Assembly: GCA_000416275.1 (NCBI GenBank)
Contig: ASZJ01000081.1
Span: 1-49,157 of the forward strand
DNA from: Osedax symbiont Rs1
GTDB lineage: Bacteria; Pseudomonadota; Gammaproteobacteria; Pseudomonadales; Balneatricaceae
Direction: 5' to 3'
DNA length: 49,157 bases
This document shows, piece after piece, positions 26,090 through 34,968 of the stretch (position 1 is the first letter of the stretch; each line of letters begins with the position of its first letter). The position numbers and the translations under genes are program-made. The notes beneath the pieces were generated by a model. It was not told where the DNA came from, ran no database searches, and worked only from the letters and a program-made list of their open reading frames with translations.

Positions 26090-27809
26090 TGCGCTTTTTG
26101 ATCATGCTCGAGATCACTTGTTTAAAATGGGCTGGTGGTACAGGCTTTTGTAAATAGTGACAATTAACGCCGGCGCTCTCACGAATTAGTGTCTCTCCAG
26201 TATCACCACTGACCAGAATAGCTGGAATTTCAAAGCCAAACTTCTCTCGTGCGCGTTTAATCGTCTCCACGCCGGTTTTGTTATCGCGAAGACGATAGTC
26301 GGCGATGATAATGTCAGGTGCAGGATAATTTAACCGCTGCAATTCGCCGAGCAGTGTCTGGGTATTTTGCGCAACCAGGACTTCACAGTTCCAGTTTTTG
26401 AAAGTGAGCGCCATACCTTCACAAATCTCTGGGTTATCATCGACGATCACCACAAAAATACCACTTAGATCTATGTTTGGTTCCGACTTAAGTTTTTTGG
26501 TTGGCAGTAGGTTGGAGGCGTTGAGGTAGATTGAAAACTCACAGCCTGCCCCCTCTGCTGTTTCAAGCTCTATGGTGTGGCCCATCAAAACAGCGAGTTT
26601 TTTGACGATGGCCAGGCCGAGCCCTAAGCCTTTATTCTTATCTCTTTCAGGATTGTTAAGTTGATAGAACTCGGAAAAAATATTAACTTTTTCACTGTGT
26701 TTTATGCCGGTGCCATTATCTTTGATGGATATTTTAAGTTGTTTTTCGTGGTGGATAGTGGTCGCGATGGAAATCGCGCTGGCACTCGCGTGAGCAAAGG
26801 CGTTGGCGAGTAAGTTTCGAATGCAGCGGCTCAGTAACATCGCATCGGTAAAGGCATTGACCGGTAGCGCGCATACCGTTAGTTGAATGCCGCTGCGCTC
26901 GGCAATCGCTTGAAACTCTTCAGCTATATCGGCGATCAGTAACTCTAAATTGACCGATCGCATATTTAGCTCTAGCTCACCGGAGTCCAGTCGAGAGACA
27001 TCCATTAAAGAGGTCAGCAGATTGTTGAGTGTGCTACCTGCTGCGACCGATTTTTTTATTAGTTGTTGCTGTTGCTCGCTATTGTTTAAGGTCGATAGAT
27101 TGCCAAGGTAGAGCTGCAATGCGTGTAATGGTTGTCTTAAGTCGTGACTGGTCGCCGCTAAGTAGCGTGATTTTTCTATATTGGCTTGCTCGGCTAGGTC
27201 TCGTTGCACCCTGAAATCTTGCAAAAGGGTTTCGTTTTTAAAACGCAGTGCGATAAATTGCTTCAAATTTTTGTTGACGGCGTGTGAGTATCCAATTAAA
27301 GCCACTAAATAGATGCCTACCAGAATACCAATTTGAATGATCTCCGGACTTCCCTGAGTGATTAACAGCCAGGCGAGAGGGATTAAAACAGTACAGCTGT
27401 ATGCATAAAATGCCGGTAGGTAAGCTGAGAGTGTGACCAGCGCGCCCGCGGTAGAGCCCAGTAGTAAAGTGACAATAATAATTAGTGAAATATTATTATC
27501 TACGTCTAAAAAAATATAACTTGCGCTGGCCCATATGAATCCTGAGGAGAGGCTGCCGAGGGCAAAGATTAAGGCGTGAATTCGAACATTGTTTAAGTTT
27601 AAATTATTCTCTGAATAAATTAAGAAAAAGCTGCGCAATATAATTAATATCAAGTTGGCGCCTGCCCAACTGATTAAGGTGATTAAGGGTATTTTATCCC
27701 AAAATACATTTAAAATAACTACAGTAAGCGCCATTATTCCCATGAATAAGAACTTTACTTGGGGATACATAGTTTGTAATTGTGCGACTAGTATTTGTTG
27801 TTGTTTCAC
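26082..27809 (-). CDS. Hybrid sensor histidine kinase with six membrane helices
   Basis: A membrane two-component kinase of 575 residues. About six hydrophobic helices (residues 18-178) form the sensor, with no periplasmic domain. The HisKA domain carries phospho-acceptor H222 in ATSHDLRQPLHAL. The HATPase domain has NLLANAFAHA, DNGTGI and GLGLGLAIVKKL. A C-terminal receiver domain (about 450-570) has VIVDDNPEICEG, IIADYRLRDN and LQKPVPP. The SHDLRQPLHAL signature belongs to a known subgroup of hybrid kinases with membrane-integral sensors. It lies tail to tail with the response regulator. Its signal is unknown. Confidence 0.92.
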   Translation of the reverse strand: MKQQQILVAQLQTMYPQVKFLFMGIMALTVVILNVFWDKIPLITLISWAGANLILIILRSFFLIYSENNLNLNNVRIHALIFALGSLSSGFIWASASYIFLDVDNNISLIIIVTLLLGSTAGALVTLSAYLPAFYAYSCTVLIPLAWLLITQGSPEIIQIGILVGIYLVALIGYSHAVNKNLKQFIALRFKNETLLQDFRVQRDLAEQANIEKSRYLAATSHDLRQPLHALQLYLGNLSTLNNSEQQQQLIKKSVAAGSTLNNLLTSLMDVSRLDSGELELNMRSVNLELLIADIAEEFQAIAERSGIQLTVCALPVNAFTDAMLLSRCIRNLLANAFAHASASAISIATTIHHEKQLKISIKDNGTGIKHSEKVNIFSEFYQLNNPERDKNKGLGLGLAIVKKLAVLMGHTIELETAEGAGCEFSIYLNASNLLPTKKLKSEPNIDLSGIFVVIVDDNPEICEGMALTFKNWNCEVLVAQNTQTLLGELQRLNYPAPDIIIADYRLRDNKTGVETIKRAREKFGFEIPAILVSGDTGETLIRESAGVNCHYLQKPVPPAHFKQVISSMIKKRTS

Positions 27810-27914
27810 AGGCTACCTAAATTTTAATGGGTATAAATTTTGCGAGTATCAGCTCTGAAAATAGTATCGATTATATAGCAGTTTGGCGCCGAAAAGTTCA
27901 ACTGTAAATAACTT

Positions 27915-27932
27915 TGAAGTCACGGATTCAGG
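27915..27932. mobile_element. Solo MITE end
   Basis: TGAAGTCACGGATTCAGG is the inverted complement of the MITE end CCTGAATCCGTGACTTCA, an exact 18-bp match, and the identity continues four more bases (AAGT). No partner end is found in the next several hundred bases, so this is a remnant or one-ended copy. It begins 1 bp beyond the stop of the Ser/Thr kinase gene. Confidence 0.7.
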
Positions 27933-27933
27933 A

Positions 27934-29280
27934 TTAAGCTAAATCTTGTACCTGCTGTAAAAATTCACTCCTCTGCTGGGTGTCACTAAGCAGTGCCGCC
28001 AACAGCTCGCAGAGTTCAAGGTAATTTTTGGCCTGTTTTATCTGCCGCTTGACTTGATGCTTGGCGACGGGGCCCAAATAAAAGGTCAGAGCGGTGGTGA
28101 GTTGCTGACGGGTGTCTTCGGCAATGCTGTGTACAAGATTACTATCGACCTTAATTGGTTCGGCCGGTTTTGCTGATGCTGATTGTGGCGCTGGAGAATG
28201 ATCTAAGGCCAAAGTTTTAGTGGCCTGCTCGATGAAGGCTTGGCGCTGTTCGGGATTGCCGATATGCTCTGATAATTGCAGCATGAACTCTTTTGCCGAT
28301 CGAGTGTGGGTCGAGGCCTTTTTAATCACGAAGCTGGCCATGGGGCCCAAATGCGTGGCCAAATTCTGCTTTAAATCGGCCATCATCTCTGCTGGTAAAT
28401 CTAATAGCTGTTGTGATTTTTCTTGAATCCCCGCTTTGGCGACCACCGTTGCGCTGACTTGTGCTTCAAGGCTGACCAGTGCTTCAATTGCCTGTAAGAA
28501 TTCTTTAGCGCTGAGATAGCGCTCGGTAATATTGGAGGCTAATGCTTTGCTGATCACCGCTTGTAAAGATAGTGGTATCTGTGGGTGCTGGACAAATACA
28601 GAATCAATGAATTGATTAATCGGCAGTGTATAAAGCTGTACTGGGCTGAGTCTGGCACCGGTCAGCATCTCTAGTAGAACCATGCCGGTACTGTAAATGT
28701 CGGCTTGTTCGGTGACTGTTTCGCCGCGCAATCCCTCAGGCGCCATATAATTTGGAGTGCCGACCATATTGCCAGCTAAGGTTAAATCGGATTGATCGAG
28801 TAAGGCGACACCAAAGTCAGCGACCTTGACCTCGCCGTCGTTGAGTAAAATAATATTGGCCGGTTTAATATCGCGGTGCACTATGTGATGGTGGTGGGCG
28901 GCAGTGAGTGCGCGCAGTACTGAGGTGGTGATAAAAATCGCCTCATCGATGGTAAGCTTTTGCTCGGAGCGTAAAAATTGGCTGAGCTCTTCCCCTTCAA
29001 TAAACTCCATAACAATATAATCTTGGCTATCTTGTGAGCCGTAATCAAAGACCGTGACTATATTTTGATGCAGGCAGCGAGCGGCGGCCTGCGCCTCGCG
29101 CTTGAAGCGCTTGCTCAGCTCGGCTCCCTGTTCGCCAACGGTGTGGTGCGCGAGCAGTACTTTAATGGCGACGGTGCGCTCGATGACTGGATCGTAGCCT
29201 TGGTAGACTATCCCCATGGCGCCTTGGCCCAATATTTTACTGACTTGATATTTGCCGAAGTGGCTAGGTAAATTATTCAT
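27934..29280 (-). CDS. Soluble PknB-type Ser/Thr protein kinase
   Basis: A eukaryotic-like kinase of 448 residues. The kinase domain (about 8-270) is complete: glycine loop LGQGAMGIVYQG, VAIK with K40, HRDIKPAN with catalytic D137, DFG at 155-157, and an activation segment ending in GTPNYMAPE. There is no transmembrane helix, unlike PknB or PpkA, so it should be cytoplasmic. The C-terminus has two copies of a ~50-residue helical module, at about 302-352 and 389-443, each with LGPxA and a conserved QR..F end. Such modules are seen in other bacterial signalling kinases. The heme sensor gene lies 10 nt upstream, so the two are probably one operon. The divergent tad locus encodes an FHA-CpaF and a PP2C, which are plausible partners. 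Confidence 0.92.
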   Translation of the reverse strand: MNNLPSHFGKYQVSKILGQGAMGIVYQGYDPVIERTVAIKVLLAHHTVGEQGAELSKRFKREAQAAARCLHQNIVTVFDYGSQDSQDYIVMEFIEGEELSQFLRSEQKLTIDEAIFITTSVLRALTAAHHHHIVHRDIKPANIILLNDGEVKVADFGVALLDQSDLTLAGNMVGTPNYMAPEGLRGETVTEQADIYSTGMVLLEMLTGARLSPVQLYTLPINQFIDSVFVQHPQIPLSLQAVISKALASNITERYLSAKEFLQAIEALVSLEAQVSATVVAKAGIQEKSQQLLDLPAEMMADLKQNLATHLGPMASFVIKKASTHTRSAKEFMLQLSEHIGNPEQRQAFIEQATKTLALDHSPAPQSASAKPAEPIKVDSNLVHSIAEDTRQQLTTALTFYLGPVAKHQVKRQIKQAKNYLELCELLAALLSDTQQRSEFLQQVQDLA

Positions 29281-29290
29281 TATCGGTTAT

Positions 29291-30172
29291 CTAATCATCT
29301 AAAGTTTCATCGAGCATCTTCACCGCGCTGTCTAAGCTAGTTTGCATGCGGTTAAATGAGCGACCTAATGAGCTTATTTCATCTTTGCCTTTAATCTCGA
29401 TCGGCGCTAAATCTAAAGTACCCATGCTGACCTTATCCACATGTACAGCCATAGTGGTGACCGGTTTAATGACGAAGATGTTTAGTAATATATTGAGCAT
29501 CACTCCGATCGTAAAAAAGACACCGACTATGGTGCCCATAAATAGTAAAAATTCTTTGTCAGCGCGGATATGTGCAAAAGATAGCGGTACAGATACAACT
29601 TGGGTACCAATTACTTCATTGAGCTTCCAGCCAAAACCGTTGGCACTACCATATTTTGCCAGCATGGCTTTAGGCGCGGCCTCAGGCGTCGAGTGACAGG
29701 TTAGGCATTTACCGTTGGTAATGCGAATCGGCTTTGATAAATACAGAGAGCGTCCGGTCGGGGTATCCCGCTCGCCTACGAAGCTCAGATCGTCATGAGT
29801 TTTAAAATAATTGATGATATCTGTCTCCCAATCGGAGGCGCGGTTATTCGGATTGGTTGGGTTCAGTGCGGCTTCTTTGTAATGGTAATCGGGGTGACTT
29901 TTTTGCAGGTTGGCGATGTATTTTGCCGCAGCATAGGCGGGAACTGTCTGTGGTAAAAATATTTCTTTTGAGGAGTCGCTAATTAAAGGCCGAATTTCTT
30001 CAACCGTATAATTGCGAACCGCAATGACGCTTTCTAGAAGGATAGCGGCAGTTTCAAGTGCTTCTTTGCGGGCGTTGTCGCGCTGCAAATTAAAAGAAAT
30101 TATTGCAGAAATAAGAATGCCGATCACTCCAGTGAGAATCAGAATTAAATTGAATTTAAATCTTAATGACAT
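29291..30172 (-). CDS. Membrane HAMP sensor with c-type heme motif (DUF3365)
   Basis: A 293-residue inner-membrane receptor. TM1 (residues about 8-28) is followed by a periplasmic DUF3365/Tll0287-like domain (about 30-205) with the heme-attachment motif CLTCH (156-160). TM2 (about 208-235) leads to a HAMP domain (about 236-290). The protein stops there, with no kinase, cyclase or methyl-accepting domain, so it must act through a partner. The gene 10 nt downstream is the Ser/Thr kinase, the obvious candidate. The ATG at 30172 is preferred to a TTG at 30193 because an AGG lies 10 nt upstream and the membrane start MSLRFKFN is typical. The heme suggests redox or gas sensing (inference). Confidence 0.88.
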   Translation of the reverse strand: MSLRFKFNLILILTGVIGILISAIISFNLQRDNARKEALETAAILLESVIAVRNYTVEEIRPLISDSSKEIFLPQTVPAYAAAKYIANLQKSHPDYHYKEAALNPTNPNNRASDWETDIINYFKTHDDLSFVGERDTPTGRSLYLSKPIRITNGKCLTCHSTPEAAPKAMLAKYGSANGFGWKLNEVIGTQVVSVPLSFAHIRADKEFLLFMGTIVGVFFTIGVMLNILLNIFVIKPVTTMAVHVDKVSMGTLDLAPIEIKGKDEISSLGRSFNRMQTSLDSAVKMLDETLDD

Positions 30173-30495
30173 ATTAATTGGCCTAGTGTTCAAGTCAGTT
30201 ATAGGACTTTATATTGTTATTGTGGGTCATATTAAAGTCGATTTTTTTGAATCGGCGAGCTTGGTTGGTTTCAATTAAGTATACTTTAATTCATGAATCT
30301 ATATATAAAGTTATGATTGTTTTCCAAAAAACTAACTTTAGTTAATAGTAAATCTCTGATTTTTTTTTTATGCTTAGCTTAATGTATTGTCCTACTTCAG
30401 TATTCTAATATACGGGTATATAGAAAAGGTTTAGTTGGTTAATTATTAAGCTTGCCAAGTGAATCGATTATCTAGGCTTTAGTGAAATATAAAAT
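30173..30495. other. 323-bp divergent promoter region between signalling and tad operons
   Basis: It is very AT-rich, with a run of ten T around 30360. No gene or RNA is supported. Promoters for the minus-strand heme sensor-kinase operon and the plus-strand tad operon must lie here. I see no -35/-10 pair good enough to mark. Confidence 0.4.
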
Positions 30496-30999
30496 ATGAC
30501 TGCCAGATCGGTGAGAAAAGCAAAAGAGGATAAGTCGTTTACCTTGATAGCACTAGCTGTGGGGGATAAAGCAATTGCAGCGAGTCGAGTGTTGTTGGCC
30601 TCGCTTCTTTACTATGCATTGCTGGCGTTCTCGCTGATAACTATGTTGTTGTATCGAGTTTTGCACTTGCCAGCAACCACAGAATATATTTGTGGTGTAT
30701 CTGTAGAGCTGGAATGTTTTAGTTATGTGCTAGAACAATTAGTCGAGACGCCGCAGTGGCAGGCAGTGCAATTTGTCGTTTATATGTCGCTATCACTGGT
30801 GTTGTGGCCGATTTTCAAAAAAGCCCAAGGCAAAGTGCTGCTTAATTTGGGTGCTGTGTCGCTGTTAGTGGCTAGCTTGTGGCTGCTCTCTATCGATAAT
30901 CATGGGCCAGAGTTGATCGCAGCAGTGTTGGGTCCGTTGTTGGTGGCGCTGCTTATTATCCAGCGTCGAAAACGTAGCATAGTCTTTAATAAAAGTTGA
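30496..30999 (+). CDS. Four-helix membrane protein at the head of the tad locus
   Basis: A 167-residue protein with a basic N-terminus (MTARSVRKAKEDK) and about four hydrophobic helices (about 33-56, 85-108, 114-131, 134-155). Two Cys (YICGVSVELECF) lie in the loop between the first two helices. The C-terminus is basic (IQRRKRS). I do not recognise the family. It is in line with the tad genes and 42 bp before the pilin gene, so a role in the system is possible. The length does not fit TadV/CpaA prepilin peptidase, and the GxGD/xxGD aspartate motifs of that enzyme are absent. Confidence 0.6.
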   Translation: MTARSVRKAKEDKSFTLIALAVGDKAIAASRVLLASLLYYALLAFSLITMLLYRVLHLPATTEYICGVSVELECFSYVLEQLVETPQWQAVQFVVYMSLSLVLWPIFKKAQGKVLLNLGAVSLLVASLWLLSIDNHGPELIAAVLGPLLVALLIIQRRKRSIVFNKS

Positions 31000-31041
31000 A
31001 TGCTGGTTTAAGAATTTAAATTGTAATAAAAAAGGTGATGT

Positions 31042-31302
31042 ATGAAAAGTAGAATCAAGCAGTTGGGCCAAGGTATGACTGAGTACATAATTATTGTGGC
31101 GCTGATTGCGATAGCGGCGATTGCGGTTTACGGTTTCTTTGGAGATACCTTGAGAAGCCAAATGGGTACGCTAAGCGCGGAGCTGGCAGGCGATACAGGG
31201 GCGTCAGCAGCTGCGCAAGATCAAGCCAAAACAAAGGCTGGTGATGCGATTAAAGATGGTGGTAAGTCCAAAAAGCTTACAAACTTTAAAGATTCAAACT
31301 GA
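31042..31302 (+). CDS. Flp-type (type IVb) pilin-like protein
   Basis: An 86-residue small protein with the type IVb prepilin pattern: a short basic leader (MKSRIKQLGQ), then GMTEYIIIVALIAIAAIAVYG with the conserved Glu at +5 region (given as GMTEYIIIVAL, IAIAAIAVYG). The hydrophobic helix is followed by an Ala- and Lys-rich soluble tail of about 50 residues. It is the best candidate for the major pilin of this locus: it is the smallest, sits at the front and has a GTGATG-like ribosome-binding context (AAAAAGGTGATG). Processing would need a prepilin peptidase, which is not encoded here. Confidence 0.82.
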   Translation: MKSRIKQLGQGMTEYIIIVALIAIAAIAVYGFFGDTLRSQMGTLSAELAGDTGASAAAQDQAKTKAGDAIKDGGKSKKLTNFKDSN

Positions 31303-31329
31303 TATTTATCGATTAGTTGGTAGCTGATT

Positions 31330-33324
31330 GTGACTCTCGGAATGCATCCATTGATGGCCAGGCCTCGGCAATCGGGGCAGGCTATTGTGCTGGTCTTGCT
31401 GTTAACCGTGATCGGGGTGATCGGTGCTATTTCACTGCTCAGTACCGGCATTCTGAGCAGTGAAAAAATGCAGCTGCAAAATGCTGCGGATGCCACTGCC
31501 TACAGTGTGTCTGTGTTAGAGGCGCGCGATCTTAATTACGGAGCGTACATCAACCGTGCCATGGTCGCGAATGAAGTGGCAATCGGGCAGATGGTCAGTC
31601 TCCACTCCTGGATGATAATGCTCGAGTCTGAGCCAAAAAATCTTAATCTTTTAGCTTCACTGTTAAGTGCTATCCCTATCATCGGTTCAGGTATAGCAAG
31701 TGGTATAAGATTTATTTCTAAAGTAAAGAAAACTACCTCTAACGCGGCTAAACGGGTGGTTAAGCCGATGGCTAAGCTGTTTACTAAAGGCTTGCATAGC
31801 ATTAATCAGGTCTATGGCAGTTCGCAGCAGCTGATGCATCTGGCAACATTAACGTTTAGCTACGCAGCGATTACTCAAGTGCCTAAAAATAACGTCGGCG
31901 ATTTACAGCAAAATAGTGTAGGCCTGTCTGGATTTGGGTTGTTTTCGGTGGCGATGCACTACGGTAGCTACTACGGAGATTTGCTGTCTTTACCCGTGTA
32001 TAACTTCGTGAAGCATCCGAGCGGTATTGATAATGAAATGGCGCGCTTCGCTCAAGTAGTTAATGACTCTAGAGATAATTTTACCCGTAACCGGCCCTGT
32101 GGAAACGATGGTTTAGTAAAAAAAGCACTCGATAAAATCCCAACATTTGACAGTGGAAAAATTATTGATGCTGCGGTTAACTTCTTAGGCAAATATATAC
32201 CGAATATACCGGGGATTAAAGGTTTCGTGATCGGGTTTATTCGCAAGGTGGTAAAAAAATTAGTGCCTAAGAATGAACTCAAACTATTAGCGTTAGATTG
32301 TCATAATCAAGCGGGTGTCTCTACAGGTGGCTGGAAGCTTGATCTGTTCAAAGGAAGGGTGACGGCCGGTGAAATAGAGGGATTTAATTGTCCGGTTAGT
32401 GCTATTTGTTCCATTTTCGGTTTACCTGATACTTGGAGATTTGGTTATAGTGCGGTAGTGACAGGTAAAGCTAGCGCCGATAGAAAAGGTGGCAGCCAAG
32501 TTGTCATAGAGAAGAAAAAAGGCTACATCTGGAGTGCCGCAGACGGTTCAGACCTCAGCGCCCAGATACACCCGACCCTTAAAATTTGTGTTATTTATTG
32601 CTTCAAAATAGATATTGGGGCAATTAAATCACCTCATGTTCCTATGGGTGCCGGAGCGGCTATAGCGGGTAACGGCAAGCCTAAGTTAAAAGGTTTTACT
32701 GGCGGTGGTCGCGATCAAATGTATGGCGACACTTGGGAAAAGCAGGTTCCCTGGTTTTATATAAAAAAGCAGATAGCTAAATCAAGTAATAATGTAAGCA
32801 AGTCTTATCGAATGGCGGCGGGTGGATACCAAATGGTCAATGCCCTGCCAAACATTGGTCAGCACAATAACTTTTCGGCCGGTCTGGCTAAAAAGTCCAA
32901 CAAGTTACTCTTCACCGGGTTAGAAGCGCCTTACATGCTGATTGCACTGACCCAGCAAAAAACCTCCAGCTTTCGGGTGGCATCCCCCAGTGGTAATTTC
33001 TCGCTAGATGAGCCCGAAGAGGGGGACTTGGCTATCGCTGTGATAGGAAAAGCACAAGTCTATTATAGTGAACCGGTTGATCTTGACTATTTTTCGATAA
33101 AAAATCGCTATGGGAAAAAGATCATAGGATCTAGCAATGGATTTAATCCGTATTGGGACGCAAGGTTGGTCGATACCAGCTATTTTGATCGCACAGCGTC
33201 CTTGGCTTTTCAGTCCGGACAAAACCCCTTCAAACATGAATTTAATCAGACTATTGAAAATTTCAAAAACTTGCTGGGTAATTTACAGGGATTATTCTCC
33301 TCGGGATCTGGAGGGTTTATCTGA
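31330..33324 (+). CDS. Large TadG-like pilus-assembly protein
   Basis: A 664-residue protein with a single N-terminal membrane helix (about 15-40: GQAIVLVLLLTVIGVIGAIS) and the TadE/TadG-like continuation STGILSSEKMQLQNAADATAYS. The remaining ~580 residues should be periplasmic. Four Cys occur in CNRP-like/CPVSAIC/CVIYC stretches, and Gly- and Lys-rich regions are frequent. In Tad systems such proteins are minor pilins or envelope components. The start is uncertain: GTG at 31330, or ATG at 31342 or 31354, none with a strong ribosome-binding site. The stop overlaps the next start (TGATG). Confidence 0.78.
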   Translation: MTLGMHPLMARPRQSGQAIVLVLLLTVIGVIGAISLLSTGILSSEKMQLQNAADATAYSVSVLEARDLNYGAYINRAMVANEVAIGQMVSLHSWMIMLESEPKNLNLLASLLSAIPIIGSGIASGIRFISKVKKTTSNAAKRVVKPMAKLFTKGLHSINQVYGSSQQLMHLATLTFSYAAITQVPKNNVGDLQQNSVGLSGFGLFSVAMHYGSYYGDLLSLPVYNFVKHPSGIDNEMARFAQVVNDSRDNFTRNRPCGNDGLVKKALDKIPTFDSGKIIDAAVNFLGKYIPNIPGIKGFVIGFIRKVVKKLVPKNELKLLALDCHNQAGVSTGGWKLDLFKGRVTAGEIEGFNCPVSAICSIFGLPDTWRFGYSAVVTGKASADRKGGSQVVIEKKKGYIWSAADGSDLSAQIHPTLKICVIYCFKIDIGAIKSPHVPMGAGAAIAGNGKPKLKGFTGGGRDQMYGDTWEKQVPWFYIKKQIAKSSNNVSKSYRMAAGGYQMVNALPNIGQHNNFSAGLAKKSNKLLFTGLEAPYMLIALTQQKTSSFRVASPSGNFSLDEPEEGDLAIAVIGKAQVYYSEPVDLDYFSIKNRYGKKIIGSSNGFNPYWDARLVDTSYFDRTASLAFQSGQNPFKHEFNQTIENFKNLLGNLQGLFSSGSGGFI

Positions 33325-34310
33325 TGCTAAATTGCACCCATGCCCGACAAAAAGGTCAGGCGATGACCGAGATGTTAGTGGCCAGTGCCTTTGTCTTAGT
33401 GCCACTGTTTCTGATTGTGCCGATGCTCGGTAAATATATCGACATGCAACACGCAGCAGTCAGCGGTGCACGCTTTGTGGCATGGGAGCGCACGGTTAAA
33501 TTAGCAAAAAGTAATCGCGATAAATTTCAGCCGAGTGGTTTTAATAAACCAGCTACTCCTTTTATTAATCGGGCCAGTCTAGCTCACAGTATGAAAAGCA
33601 AACTGCTCAGCGAAGCGCACCAATATAACGCTGATGATAATAAAGGCCGAAAGCTCTGGCGCTACCATAACGGCAATTCGATGCTAGCTGATATTAAGGT
33701 GAGCGATATTGATTCCCGACAAAAGATACATGGACCTTTAAGTGGTGTGGTGGATGTGTTTGGTCAAGTACTCGCCGGGGTAACCTCGGTCTTGACGTTA
33801 GGGAAGACAGCGTTTGATGTGGTTAAAACTAACGGAGTTTCTAATGCAAAGGTCGAGATAGCGGTTAATCAGGCGCCATTATTTACTAGTTTAAAGCGGG
33901 AGCCTGATCATCGACTCCTCGATATAGCGGCACTTAAATTTAGTGCCAGAGCGCAAGTTTACTCTCTTAGTTGGAGTGCCGGCGGTGTCGATCATCTGGC
34001 TAAGAAAGTCACCCCACTGGCACCCACGGCTATTATAGCGGATCACATTGAAACGGTATCAGATAAATTAAAGAGTCTCATTCCATTTTCTCTACCACCT
34101 GCTGTGACCGCGCAAAATATAGTCTCTGTTGCGCTGCTCTCTCCTGAAATTGACGATAAACAGCTGGTATTTGGACATATGGATATGAGTGTGTTGCCCC
34201 GAGATAAATATCTGCAAGCCGATCGGAAAAGCACACAACATCAAGATGATATCAATAAATTGTTAGACAGTAAGCTTTGTAATAAGCAGGGGTACTGTCG
34301 CAATGATTAA
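33324..34310 (+). CDS. TadE-like pseudopilin (328 residues)
   Basis: The N-terminus KGQAMTEMLVASAFVLVPLFL is a TadE-type segment: GQ, a Glu, then a hydrophobic helix. HAAVSGARFVAWERTV follows, a pattern typical of TadE (A...AR.A...). The periplasmic part of about 280 residues has no recognised domain, and the C-terminus carries two Cys (LCNKQGYC). The start overlaps the TadG-like stop and its 3' end overlaps the next gene by 8 nt, so these genes are probably co-translated. Confidence 0.75.
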   Translation: MLNCTHARQKGQAMTEMLVASAFVLVPLFLIVPMLGKYIDMQHAAVSGARFVAWERTVKLAKSNRDKFQPSGFNKPATPFINRASLAHSMKSKLLSEAHQYNADDNKGRKLWRYHNGNSMLADIKVSDIDSRQKIHGPLSGVVDVFGQVLAGVTSVLTLGKTAFDVVKTNGVSNAKVEIAVNQAPLFTSLKREPDHRLLDIAALKFSARAQVYSLSWSAGGVDHLAKKVTPLAPTAIIADHIETVSDKLKSLIPFSLPPAVTAQNIVSVALLSPEIDDKQLVFGHMDMSVLPRDKYLQADRKSTQHQDDINKLLDSKLCNKQGYCRND

Positions 34311-34968
34311 ACTGCTGCTGTTGGCGCTCGCGCTATTGCCTCATTTATCTCACGCTAGTGGATTTCCGCTCCCTGCAGACACTATCGTTAGCAGTGTCAG
34401 TCAACGTGCTCATACATTAGGTATGACACTCTCTATACAAAAGTTTGAATCTAAGCTCAGTAAAGCTAAATTACTAGCTTACTACCAGAAATTGTGGGGC
34501 GCTAACGGAGTGCAGAGCACCATGGAACCTTGGGATATGCTTGGTGCCAAGCTTAAAACCCACTATTACAATGTCCAAGTTCAATCTGCGGGGATGGGCA
34601 GTCGCGGTTATCTAAGTATTAGTGATTTACCTAAATTACTGGAAAACAAGCAAATCAGTAAAGCTGCGATGCTCGGTGTTTTTCCGAAAATGGGCGGTTC
34701 TAAAATTGTTGATAATCAAAAACATACTGATTTATTAAACACCAGTAATACGGTGCAAATTCGCAATCATTTCAGCGTGTCGGCGAACAGCCAGTTTTAT
34801 TTAAACCACTACCGTCACCGGGGCTGGGTGCTACAAAATGATACTCAGCACTCCGGGTTGAAAGGTCGAGTTTTGCTGTTAGCTAAAGGTGAGCGTAAAT
34901 TAAGTTTGACGATTAATAATTTGGCCGGTGAAAGCTATATTGTGGCTAATTTGAGTCGGGCTAATTAA
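34303..34968 (+). CDS. Secreted protein of unknown function in the tad locus
   Basis: A 221-residue protein with a clear signal peptide (MIKLLLLALALLPHLSHASG, cleavage after HAS or so). The mature part has no recognised domain. It is basic and contains two similar beta-type runs near the C-terminus (GRVLLLAKGERKLSLTIN and YIVANL). The position between two pilin-like genes, with overlapping ends, suggests a periplasmic or surface accessory of the pilus, perhaps a chaperone or pilotin. That is inferred only from context. Confidence 0.65.
   Translation: MIKLLLLALALLPHLSHASGFPLPADTIVSSVSQRAHTLGMTLSIQKFESKLSKAKLLAYYQKLWGANGVQSTMEPWDMLGAKLKTHYYNVQVQSAGMGSRGYLSISDLPKLLENKQISKAAMLGVFPKMGGSKIVDNQKHTDLLNTSNTVQIRNHFSVSANSQFYLNHYRHRGWVLQNDTQHSGLKGRVLLLAKGERKLSLTINNLAGESYIVANLSRAN

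Noticed and set aside
30496-30999. The four-helix protein as a prepilin peptidase (TadV/CpaA).
   Set aside because: The aspartate motifs of the peptidase family are absent and the helix pattern does not fit.
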